This document shows positions 35,998 to 43,664 of a DNA stretch of 55,507 nt, piece after piece. The stretch is from CAYUYM01 sp964449305 (GTDB lineage Bacteria; Bacteroidota; Ignavibacteria; SZUA-365; CAYQST01): positions 1-55,507 of the forward strand of contig CAYUYM010000007.1 of the NCBI GenBank assembly GCA_964449305.1, written 5' to 3'. The position numbers and the translations under genes were made by a program. Under the pieces are notes generated by a model. The model had not been told where the DNA came from, did not search any database, and saw only the letters and a program-made list of their open reading frames with translations. Every line of letters starts with the position of its first letter. Position 1 is the first letter of the stretch.

Positions 35998-37410
35998 ATG
36001 ACCGAACCCACACCTCCCACTCCCATGGACGAGCAGCCCGACCTGTGGGCTGACGAACCGGGCGACCCCATCCCGGATCTCGCGGAGGAGCACGGGGAAC
36101 TCCGCCCCGCCGGCCCCGTGATGCATGACACCACATCGGGGCCCGAGCGGGTGATCCTCGTGGGTGTGACGACATCCCGCCAGCGCGACAGGCACGAGAC
36201 GGAGGAGCACCTTGCCGAGCTTGCACTTCTTGCCGAGACCGCGGGCGCCGAGATCGTGGAGACGATGACGCAGAACATGGACACGGTGCATTCGGCCACC
36301 TTCATCGGAAAGGGCAAGGTGGAATTCCTCGGCGAACGCTGTGAGGAGAACGGAGTGAACACCGTGATCTTCGACGACGAGCTCACCCCGGTGCAGCAGC
36401 GCAACCTTGAGAAGATGCTGAATCGCAAGGTGGTGGATCGGACGACACTCATCCTCGACATCTTCGCCCGGCATGCGCGCACCAACACCGCGAAGACGCA
36501 GGTGGAGCTGGCGCAGCTCGAGTATCTCCTCCCACGCCTTTCAGGCATGTGGACACATCTCTCGAAGCAGTACGGCGGCATACGCACCAAGGGGCCGGGT
36601 GAGACGCAGATCGAGACGGACCGCCGCATCGTCCGCGCGCGCATCGGGCACCTCAGAGAGCGGCTCGCCACCATCAGCCGCCAGCGGGAGACGCAGCGCA
36701 AGCGGCGGAAGGACACCGTCCGCGTGGCACTTGTCGGCTACACCAACGTGGGCAAATCCACCCTGCTCAACAGCCTCACCGGCGCGGACGTGCTGGTGGA
36801 GGACAAGCTTTTCGCAACGCTCGATTCCACGGTGCGGGCCCTGGAGCTGGGCAGGACCACCGTGCTGTTCAGCGACACGGTGGGCTTCATCCGCAAGCTG
36901 CCGACCAAGCTGGTCGCCTCCTTCAAGAGCACGCTCGACGAGGTGGCGGAAGCCGACATCATCATGCACGTCGTGGATCTCTCCCATCCGCGGTATCAGG
37001 AGCAGGTGGAGGTGGTGAACACCACACTGCACGACATCGGTGCCGACGGCAGGGAGACGGTGATGGTGTTCAACAAGATCGATCGCGTGGACAGCCTGGG
37101 CATGATCACCGCGTTGCGGGAGAGATATCCCCGGGCGGTGTTCATCTCCGCTGCGCGGTCCATCAACCTCACCGACCTGCTCGCCACCGTGCAGGCAATC
37201 ATCGAGGAGGACAGCAACCGCCGGGCCTTCCGCATCGCGCCCGCCGACTACCGCACACTGGCGGAGTTCCATCGCGATGCAGAGATCATGGAGGAAGTGT
37301 ACGAGGAGGACGGCATCCACATCGTCTGCCGTATCAAGCCCGAGATCGCCGACCGGCTGCTGAAGATCCACGCCCGTGTGGTGCGGGAGATCGACGGCCA
37401 TGAACGCTGA
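35998..37410 (+). CDS. hflX: GTPase HflX (copy 2)
   Basis: 470 residues, same protein as the copy at 32312 in all positions. Here it follows the chimeric gene by 20 bp instead of the intact BatA-like gene, so its transcription would come from the chimera's promoter at 34458 rather than the BatA-like promoter. Confidence 0.95.
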   Translation: MTEPTPPTPMDEQPDLWADEPGDPIPDLAEEHGELRPAGPVMHDTTSGPERVILVGVTTSRQRDRHETEEHLAELALLAETAGAEIVETMTQNMDTVHSATFIGKGKVEFLGERCEENGVNTVIFDDELTPVQQRNLEKMLNRKVVDRTTLILDIFARHARTNTAKTQVELAQLEYLLPRLSGMWTHLSKQYGGIRTKGPGETQIETDRRIVRARIGHLRERLATISRQRETQRKRRKDTVRVALVGYTNVGKSTLLNSLTGADVLVEDKLFATLDSTVRALELGRTTVLFSDTVGFIRKLPTKLVASFKSTLDEVAEADIIMHVVDLSHPRYQEQVEVVNTTLHDIGADGRETVMVFNKIDRVDSLGMITALRERYPRAVFISAARSINLTDLLATVQAIIEEDSNRRAFRIAPADYRTLAEFHRDAEIMEEVYEEDGIHIVCRIKPEIADRLLKIHARVVREIDGHER

Positions 37411-38131
37411 GGTCCATGCCGGCCGCGCGGCCGAACCGGCACCGCGGACGCTCTACATCGTCTCCACCCCCATCGGCAACCTTCAGGACATCACGCTCCG
37501 CGCCCTGGCGCTCTTGGGCGCCGTGGATCTCGTCGCCGCCGAGGACACGCGCACCACGCGCTTCCTGCTGTCGCGTCATGGCATCGAGGCCGAGTGCGTG
37601 AGCTTCACGAGCATCAACCAGTTCGCGCGCATCCCCATGCTGCTCGACGCCCTGCGATCCGGGAAATCCATCGCCGTCGTCTCCGATGCCGGCACGCCGG
37701 GCATCTCCGATGCCGCAGCGGTGCTCGTGTCGGCCGCGGTGGATGCCGGGATCGATGTGGTGCCCATCCCGGGTGCCTCGGCGGTGCTGTCGGCGCTCGT
37801 GGTGTCCGGTCTCCACACGGAGCGCTTCGTGTTCGAGGGCTTTCTTCCGATCAAGAAGCGCCGCCAGACGCGGTTGCGGGAGCTCGCCGCCGAGGAACGC
37901 ACCATCGTGCTCTACGAATCGGTGCACCGCATCGGGAGGACACTGCGGGATCTGCTGGCCGTGCTCGGGAACCGCCGCGTTTCCATCTCGCGCGAGCTCA
38001 CCAAGCTCCATGAAGAGACCATTCATGGCACGCTGGAGGAGGTGTTGGCGGGTCTGGGAGGAATGGTGGTGAAGGGGGAGTTCGTGATCGTGCTGGAGGG
38101 CGTGAAGCGGCGGGAGGGCCTGGAGGCCTGA
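37400..38131 (+). CDS. rsmI: 16S rRNA (cytidine(1402)-2'-O)-methyltransferase (copy 2)
   Basis: 243 residues, identical to the copy at 33714, and overlapping hflX copy 2 by 11 bp in the same way. Two identical rsmI genes in one genome would be unusual because the modification is a single site; dosage rather than new function is the likely effect. Confidence 0.95.
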   Translation: MNAEVHAGRAAEPAPRTLYIVSTPIGNLQDITLRALALLGAVDLVAAEDTRTTRFLLSRHGIEAECVSFTSINQFARIPMLLDALRSGKSIAVVSDAGTPGISDAAAVLVSAAVDAGIDVVPIPGASAVLSALVVSGLHTERFVFEGFLPIKKRRQTRLRELAAEERTIVLYESVHRIGRTLRDLLAVLGNRRVSISRELTKLHEETIHGTLEEVLAGLGGMVVKGEFVIVLEGVKRREGLEA

Positions 38132-38143
38132 CGGGCGGAATTT

Positions 38144-38175
38144 TTTGGCGGGCCATCACGTTATGAGTAACTTGG
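38144..38175 (+). promoter_or_regulatory. Predicted promoter of the OmpA-domain gene (copy 2)
   Basis: Same TTTG, 20-base spacer and TAACTTGG as at 34458. This is the promoter of the intact gene and probably of the following paralogue. Confidence 0.5.
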
Positions 38176-38226
38176 GAGTGAGACCATGGCAATGAACCCA
38201 TTTTTTGAAACCACTTGGAGGAACAC

Positions 38227-39327
38227 ATGATGCAAAAGCTGCGTCGAACAATCGTGATGCCTCTGACCGTCTTTTTCTTCGCAGCCGTACTGTCTGTGAC
38301 GGCATTCGGTCAGGCCGGAAAAGTACTGATCGTCAACCACTTCGTCTCCGATCCCGCCGTGATCGAAGGGCACCTGGTGGTGACGGATGTTGCCGGCAAG
38401 GGCGGATCGGTGAACATCGCCGTGTATGACGAGTCTGGCAGCCTTGCCGGCAAGGCGCAGGAAATGATCCCGCCCAGCGGCAAGATCAACGTCAACCCCG
38501 GCACATATGTGAAGGATCGCAAGATGATCGGAACGATCCGCGTCACGGCGAACCAGCCGGTCGTGGGTCAGTACTGGCAGTTCTACAAGGACTCGAAGCT
38601 CGGCTGGAAGAACATCGCCGTGCCGGCGGCCAATGCCCCCGGATACACGAAACTCGTCTGCCAGCATTTCGTGTCGGATCCCGATGTGGAAAGCTACCTG
38701 GTGGTGGCCGATGCCGAGGGCAAGGCCAAGCAGGTGTTCGTGGAATTCTACTCCGACGAGGGTGAACTCGCCGGGCAGACCACGGTGACCATCCCCGCCA
38801 ACGGGAAGTTCTCGATCCAGCCCTACGAGCTCGTCGGTCGGAAGAAGATGACGGGCGTGGCGTACATCCAGACCGACGGCGGCCGCGTGACCGGTGAATA
38901 CTGGCAGGTTGCCCCCAAGGAAATGTATCAGGTGGCCCATGCCATGCAGGGTGGTGCACCCGAGGCGCAGGATCTCAAGGACAACAACCCGATGCGCGTC
39001 ATCGTCAATTTCGGCTTCGACAGCGACAAGATCGAGAAACGCGATCAGGCCGCCCTCACCGAAGTGGCCAAGGCGATGAACGATCCCATGAACAAGAAGG
39101 CGAAGTATGAAATCGGTGGATACACGGATGATAAAGGGAAGCTGGATTACAATGTGAAGCTTTCCGAGCGTCGCGCCAATTCTGTGAAGTCCTTTCTCGT
39201 GAAAGCCAAGGTGGATGCAAAACGTCTGACGGTGAAGGGCTACGGCCCGGCCAACCCGATCGTGCCGAACGATTCGGAAGCCAACCGCGCACGCAACCGC
39301 CGTGTCGAATTCAAGAAGATCGACTAA
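38227..39327 (+). CDS. OmpA-domain protein with two HFVSDP...YWQ repeats
   Basis: 366 residues. Signal peptide about 1-28 (VFFFAAVLSVTAFGQ). Two copies of a domain of about 95-110 residues follow, each with N/Q-HFVSDP, LVV-x-D, an I-P-x-x-GK turn and a final YWQ (first about 35-128, second about 146-240). The C-terminal OmpA-like domain (about 260-366) has VNFGFDSDKIEKRDQAAL, LSERRANSVKSFLV and NRARNRRVEF, which should bind peptidoglycan. GGAGG lies five bases before ATG 38227 (ATG 38230 is equally possible). It likely ties the outer envelope to the wall. The intact parent of the chimera at 34541. Confidence 0.85.
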   Translation: MMQKLRRTIVMPLTVFFFAAVLSVTAFGQAGKVLIVNHFVSDPAVIEGHLVVTDVAGKGGSVNIAVYDESGSLAGKAQEMIPPSGKINVNPGTYVKDRKMIGTIRVTANQPVVGQYWQFYKDSKLGWKNIAVPAANAPGYTKLVCQHFVSDPDVESYLVVADAEGKAKQVFVEFYSDEGELAGQTTVTIPANGKFSIQPYELVGRKKMTGVAYIQTDGGRVTGEYWQVAPKEMYQVAHAMQGGAPEAQDLKDNNPMRVIVNFGFDSDKIEKRDQAALTEVAKAMNDPMNKKAKYEIGGYTDDKGKLDYNVKLSERRANSVKSFLVKAKVDAKRLTVKGYGPANPIVPNDSEANRARNRRVEFKKID

Positions 39328-39369
39328 TTCACGTGAAATCAGGACATTGAACAGGATATTGGAGGAATC

Positions 39370-40080
39370 ATGAAACGCATCATCAGTCTCACATTCACCG
39401 TCGCGCTGCTCCTCGCCACGAACGCCTTCGCCCAAGGCGGCAAGAACCTCGTCATCAACCATTTCGTCTCCGACCCCCGAAGCATCACCTCGCACCTCGT
39501 CATCACCGATGTGGAGGGCATGGGGCCAACGGTGTCGTTCAACTTCTTTGACAACGAGGGGAAGAAGGTGGGTGAAGGACGTGAACTCGTTCCGAAGTTC
39601 GGCAAGCTCAACCTCGATCCGGCGAAATATGTCAACAACAAGGTGGTCAACGGGACCATCCACATCACGGCCGACAACGGCAATGTGATCGCCGAATACT
39701 GGCAGTTCTACAAAGGCAGGGAATCGTGGAAGAACACCACCACACTTGGTCAGGTGGAACCGGGCTTCTCCAAGCTCGCCTGTCCGCATTTCGTGGCCGA
39801 TCCGGGTGTTGAATCGTACATCGTTGTCGCCAGCACCGAAGGAAAGGAAGCCACGATCAACGTGAAGTTCTGCGACGACAACGGTCGCGAACTTGCCACG
39901 AAGCGTCTTCTGGTGAAGGCCAATGGCAAGCTTGCCATCAACCCACGCGACTACATCAAGACGTCCACCACCGGAGTGGCCTTCGTCACTTCGGAAAGCG
40001 GAAAGATCACCGGTGAATACTGGCAGTCCGAGAACTCGAAGAACTACCAGGTTGCCAACCCCATGAACGGCGTGAAGTGA
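39370..40080 (+). CDS. Secreted paralogue with two HFVSDP...YWQ repeats, no OmpA domain
   Basis: 236 residues. Signal peptide about 1-22 (LTFTVALLLATNAFAQ). Both repeats of the preceding protein are recognisable: NHFVSDPRSITSHLVITD ... AEYWQFYKG and CPHFVADPGVESYIVVAS ... GEYWQSE. It ends after the second repeat. A GGAGG site precedes the ATG and the gene starts 42 bp after the OmpA-domain gene, probably on the same transcript, with a terminator downstream. The domain is not one I can name; it looks like an all-beta binding module. Confidence 0.78.
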   Translation: MKRIISLTFTVALLLATNAFAQGGKNLVINHFVSDPRSITSHLVITDVEGMGPTVSFNFFDNEGKKVGEGRELVPKFGKLNLDPAKYVNNKVVNGTIHITADNGNVIAEYWQFYKGRESWKNTTTLGQVEPGFSKLACPHFVADPGVESYIVVASTEGKEATINVKFCDDNGRELATKRLLVKANGKLAINPRDYIKTSTTGVAFVTSESGKITGEYWQSENSKNYQVANPMNGVK

Positions 40081-40086
40081 CACGTG

Positions 40087-40101
40087 CACCTCTTCGAGGT
40101 G
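40087..40101 (+). other. Small hairpin just after the paralogue gene
   Basis: CACCTC (40087-40092) and GAGGTG (40096-40101) with a 3-base loop, ahead of the stronger terminator stem. Confidence 0.35.
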
Positions 40102-40106
40102 TCATC

Positions 40107-40136
40107 AGGGGCGGCTGCGGCCGCCCCTGTTTCGTT
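40107..40136 (+). terminator. Intrinsic terminator
   Basis: AGGGGCGGC (40107-40115), a TGCG loop, GCCGCCCCT (40120-40128), then GTTTCGTT. A 9-bp perfect GC stem followed by a short T-rich tail fits a factor-independent terminator for the OmpA/paralogue transcript. Confidence 0.75.
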
Positions 40137-40266
40137 ATAGGGGGGCGGATGGCGCCACACAACCCCGATCCATCGACAGAGAACGGATCGGGTGTTGTGC
40201 CGATGATGACATGCGCGCTCCTCCCTGCCCGCGTGTCCCGATTCCGGTGGAGCATACGCCCTGGGC

Positions 40267-40300
40267 TTGCATTTCGGCCTGATGATTGCCTATCTTTTTG
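40267..40300 (+). promoter_or_regulatory. Predicted promoter of giant repeat gene 1
   Basis: TTG at 40267-40269, a 21-base spacer, TATCTTTTTG at 40291-40300. The 309-bp gap from 40081 to 40389 therefore holds the two hairpins, this promoter and the structured leader below. Confidence 0.5.
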
Positions 40301-40306
40301 CACACG

Positions 40307-40363
40307 CGTCGGCTTCCCCGCCCGCCTGCCTCGACAATGCACAGACATGCCGCGAAGCTGACG
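40307..40363 (+). other. Conserved leader with potential closing stem (gene 1)
   Basis: CGTCGGC (40307-40313) can pair with GCTGACG (40357-40363) using one G-U pair. The enclosed bases share the pattern TGCcTCGA-N3-TGCA-agACAT with the leader of gene 3 at 51872. It lies right after the predicted transcription start. No known riboswitch recognised. Confidence 0.45.
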
Positions 40364-40389
40364 GTGACCGACCAATTCAGGAGTCTCAT

Positions 40390-43300
40390 GTGTCCACCCT
40401 CGTGGGTACGTGGGCTTGCAGCCCCATGCTTCATCACATGATCCCTCACCTCCTAGCGGTTTCGTTCATCCTGGCCATGGCGCCCACCATGCTCATCGCG
40501 GCAACCATCACCTCCAGCACGACGGGGGGCGACTGGGGAAGTGCCTCCACCTGGCTTGGGGGGAGCGTCCCGGGCAGTGGCGACGATGTGATCATCGACG
40601 GGACGGTGACCCTCGATGCGAACACGGCTCTCCTGGCCAGCGTCACCATCAACGCCGGAAAAACCCTCCGAAACAACGGGGCAGAGCATGTCATCTCCCT
40701 GGCGGGTGGCTGGACCAACAACGGGACCTTCTCTCCGGGGGCCTTCATCACCGTCGTGTTCTGTGGTTCGGGCTCCATGACGCTGACAGGCACCACACCC
40801 TTCCATCGCCTGCGGTTGATGAACACGGTGACGCTGTCCCTGCAATCCAGCATCACGGTCACCGACAGCCTGAGCATCATGTCCGGCACGCGCATGAACG
40901 CCGGCTCGGCAATCATCACCTTGAACGGCACGGTGTCGCCGGCGATGCAGGTGAGTGGAAGCTTCCGGTGTGAGACATCCACCGTTGTCCATGCCGTGGA
41001 TGGAGCGCAGACCATCGCCCCGCTGGAGTACTTCAACCTCGAGACACAGGGCGCCGGGACAAAGACGCTTGCCGGACGGACCACAATCCATGGCATTGTG
41101 ACCATCGGTCCGGGATCAACATTGGCCGCTGGGTCATCCACCCTTGTGCTTGCAGGTACGACGGACCCGACCCCCATGACCGTCAACGGTACCTTTGACC
41201 CCGGTACATCCACGGTGCGCTATGTCGCCGACATCAACCAGAACGTGGTCCCCGTGGATTACCACACACTGTATCTTGGCCGGCCCGATGGCGGCTCCAC
41301 AACGCGGGAGCGATACGCGGCAGGATCCTTCTCCGTGTACGGAGACCTGGTCACCGATACGAATGCCACGTTCACCGTGTATCAACACACGATCAGCATT
41401 CAGCGGGACGTGCGTCCGACGCACATCGGCAGCACGGCCAGCGTTCGTGCGGGCAGGAACGTGTGGCGACGTGGTGCCACGCTGCGTTTTTTCGGGGCGG
41501 GAAGTTCCGTGCTCCTCCAGAACGCCGCAGCACCGGCGGAAGCAGATGTCAATCATCTTCTCCTGGAGAAGGACACGCCACAGGACACTGTCGTCATCGG
41601 CAATCGCGGGACGAGCGGCGTGCTGCTCAGCCTGCGTGACTCCGGGGATGTGACCATCACGCGGGGGGTGCTGGACTTGCAGGGGAACTTCATGACACCC
41701 ATCCCCGTCGGCACATCGCTGGGGGTGTTCACACTCGGGTCGGAGGGGACCCTCCGCTGCGGCGGGTATGACAACTTCCCGCCCAACGACGCGTCGAGCG
41801 GCAATCCACCCACCCATTTCGCGGACTACGCACTGCAGACCGGCAGCAATGTGGAGTATTACCGGGCCGGGGCCCAGGTGGTGCGTGCCAACGCCTCATC
41901 CGGAAACGCGTTGCAATACTCGAACATCCGGCTCATGGGAAGCGGAAAGAAATCCATGCAGCGCAACACCTCCACCGTCAACATGATCGTGAACGACACC
42001 CTCACGCTGCAGAGCGGCTGCAGCTTCGGACGCATGCATACCAGGACCGCCCTGCGCTTTGCCGGCACAGGTGTCCTGCAATACAAGCACAATGATGCGC
42101 CCGCATTACAGGCACTCCAGATCATGTCGGATTCCGAGTACGTGACAGGGACGTATGCGCCGCAGAACCTGTCCATCTATAACACGCGGGATGTCAAGTT
42201 CCAGATCGCGACGTCCAACAAGGGGGGCGATCACAGCAAGACGCTTTCGGGCACATTACAGTTCATCCGGGGAAAGCTCATTCTGGGGCGCAACGACCTC
42301 ACCATGAGCAGCAGCACGTATCCCATCGTGGGGGGCGATTCCGCACGCTTCGTGGTGTGCGACACATCCAACGCCATCAGCACGAACAATGCGGGGTGGT
42401 TGTCACTCGCCTGCGTCAACACGACGGAATACACGACCTTCCCGATCGGGACGATCTACAGCAGCTCGGGCCCGACGTGGGGTGTGGACACAAGCTACAA
42501 TCCGGTGTTCATCAGGACGCTTCAATACGCCACCACGCTTCAGGCACGCGTCTCGCGCTTCATCACGCGCCCGTTGACGAACCCGGAAATCCTGGTGTAT
42601 CGCGAATGGTCGGTGGAGGAGGCGGGGAGCGCATCGAACGATGCCGAGGTGATCTGTTCATGGAACCTCACCGACGAGGGGACGGAGTTCGTCCGCCCCA
42701 ACGCGCAGCTCATTACCTATCACAACACGGGGCGGGATGAGTACCAGGTTCCGAGTGCCATCGGCACCTGGCCGGTCACGGATCTCGTCGGTCCGTGGTT
42801 CGTCCAGGGTCGCCTCGATGCGCCATCGAACAAGACAAAGTTCAAGAACAACCTCCGCATCAACATCGGCAGCTCCGGCATCTTTCCGGTGCAGCTGGTC
42901 GCCTTCTCCGCATCGAAGGTTGGCGGTGCCGTGCGCCTGGAGTGGAGGACGGCCTCGGAATACCTCAACGTCGGCTTCGATATCGAACGCTCGTGGAACG
43001 GGAGCACGTGGAACCGCATTGGACGTGTGGCGGGGCAGGGAACGAAGACCACGCCCACCGACTATGCATGGACCGATGAGGGACTCACCATATATCACGG
43101 GCCCACGGTGTGGTACCGCCTGCGGCAGCGTGATGTCCGCGACGGAGTCCACCACTCGCCCGTGATGCGTGTGGAACTTGGATCGGTGCCGGATGATGTG
43201 AGCATCGAGGATGTCTACCCCAACCCCGCCCGGAACAGTGCAAGCATCGTTCTCGGCATCCCGCAGGAGCAGCGGGTGTCGATCAGCATCGTCGATGCAC

Positions 43301-43458
43301 TCGGCAGGGAGGTCAGGCGCATCAGGGATGGCGAGACTCTCGCGACAGGGACGCACCTCATGGAGACCATGGTGGCTGACATCCCCGCAGGGGTGTACTT
43401 CCTGCGAGTCGCTCATGCGGGCGGGACAGAGCTGAAGTTGCTCGTGATCAGTCGATGA
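40390..43458 (+). CDS. T9SS-secreted beta-repeat protein 1 (0 mega-modules)
   Basis: 1,022 residues from the GTG at 40390, which has CAGGAG six bases upstream; ATGs at 40426 and 40438 give the same signal peptide (MIPHLLAVSFILAMAPTMLIAA). Order: signal, a cap with GGDWGSASTW near 46, a short beta-repeat region, then the shared C-terminal module from about 206: APLEYFNLETQGAGTKTL, long beta-repeats, a REWSVEE domain, an FN3-like domain from about 832 (FPVQLVAFSAS, LEWRTASEYLNVGFDIER), and a type A T9SS sorting domain from about 940 (VYPNPARN ... PAGVYFLRV). Probably a surface or released adhesin-like protein; ligand unknown. Confidence 0.82.
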   Translation: MSTLVGTWACSPMLHHMIPHLLAVSFILAMAPTMLIAATITSSTTGGDWGSASTWLGGSVPGSGDDVIIDGTVTLDANTALLASVTINAGKTLRNNGAEHVISLAGGWTNNGTFSPGAFITVVFCGSGSMTLTGTTPFHRLRLMNTVTLSLQSSITVTDSLSIMSGTRMNAGSAIITLNGTVSPAMQVSGSFRCETSTVVHAVDGAQTIAPLEYFNLETQGAGTKTLAGRTTIHGIVTIGPGSTLAAGSSTLVLAGTTDPTPMTVNGTFDPGTSTVRYVADINQNVVPVDYHTLYLGRPDGGSTTRERYAAGSFSVYGDLVTDTNATFTVYQHTISIQRDVRPTHIGSTASVRAGRNVWRRGATLRFFGAGSSVLLQNAAAPAEADVNHLLLEKDTPQDTVVIGNRGTSGVLLSLRDSGDVTITRGVLDLQGNFMTPIPVGTSLGVFTLGSEGTLRCGGYDNFPPNDASSGNPPTHFADYALQTGSNVEYYRAGAQVVRANASSGNALQYSNIRLMGSGKKSMQRNTSTVNMIVNDTLTLQSGCSFGRMHTRTALRFAGTGVLQYKHNDAPALQALQIMSDSEYVTGTYAPQNLSIYNTRDVKFQIATSNKGGDHSKTLSGTLQFIRGKLILGRNDLTMSSSTYPIVGGDSARFVVCDTSNAISTNNAGWLSLACVNTTEYTTFPIGTIYSSSGPTWGVDTSYNPVFIRTLQYATTLQARVSRFITRPLTNPEILVYREWSVEEAGSASNDAEVICSWNLTDEGTEFVRPNAQLITYHNTGRDEYQVPSAIGTWPVTDLVGPWFVQGRLDAPSNKTKFKNNLRINIGSSGIFPVQLVAFSASKVGGAVRLEWRTASEYLNVGFDIERSWNGSTWNRIGRVAGQGTKTTPTDYAWTDEGLTIYHGPTVWYRLRQRDVRDGVHHSPVMRVELGSVPDDVSIEDVYPNPARNSASIVLGIPQEQRVSISIVDALGREVRRIRDGETLATGTHLMETMVADIPAGVYFLRVAHAGGTELKLLVISR
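41008..43458 (+). repeat. Shared C-terminal module, copy 1
   Basis: About 2.45 kb encoding the module found also at 49105-51560 and from 53935 to the window end. Protein similarity is very high and parts are near identical at the DNA level. Confidence 0.85.
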
Positions 43459-43479
43459 CGGATTTCGTGCCAGACGGGA

Positions 43480-43508
43480 TTGCGAGGGAGGCTGTGGTAC
43501 GGAATCTT
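43480..43508 (+). promoter_or_regulatory. Weak predicted promoter of giant repeat gene 2
   Basis: TTG at 43480-43482, a 20-base spacer, AATCTT at 43503-43508 (first base of the -7 element off consensus). The leader would be about 150 bases. Confidence 0.3.
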
Positions 43509-43561
43509 ACGCAACTGTCAGGATGACTTCACTACAAAAACGTAAGGATGGCTGCCTTGTG

Positions 43562-43585
43562 AATGTCCGCAGATTGGCGGACATT
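43562..43585 (+). other. Leader hairpin of giant repeat gene 2
   Basis: AATGTCCGC (43562-43570) and GCGGACATT (43577-43585) form a perfect 9-bp stem with a 6-base loop, 80 bases before the start codon. Confidence 0.5.
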
Positions 43586-43664
43586 TCTCCTGCGCTGGTG
43601 CGGCGGGAGCATTGTGCGGCGGATGTTTCGCCCCGCTCCTGCCGATGCCGCGAGGAGGTGCATG

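Larger units (their letters stand above)
35468..39153 (+). repeat. Tandem duplication, copy 2 (3,686 bp)
   Basis: Second copy, directly abutting the first. At the right edge the sequence leaves the repeat after GTG (39154-39156), the same three bases that start each copy. So the join has 3 bp of microhomology and no larger flanking repeat. No transposase or terminal inverted repeats are visible. Confidence 0.93.

Noticed and set aside
31782..39153. Composite transposon or integrative element
   Set aside because: No transposase, integrase, terminal inverted repeats or target duplication; contents are normal chromosomal genes.
38161..40089. 642-codon open frame antisense to the OmpA-domain gene and its paralogue
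   Set aside because: Sense genes have signal peptides, ribosome sites and an OmpA domain; antisense is a His/Val-rich shadow.
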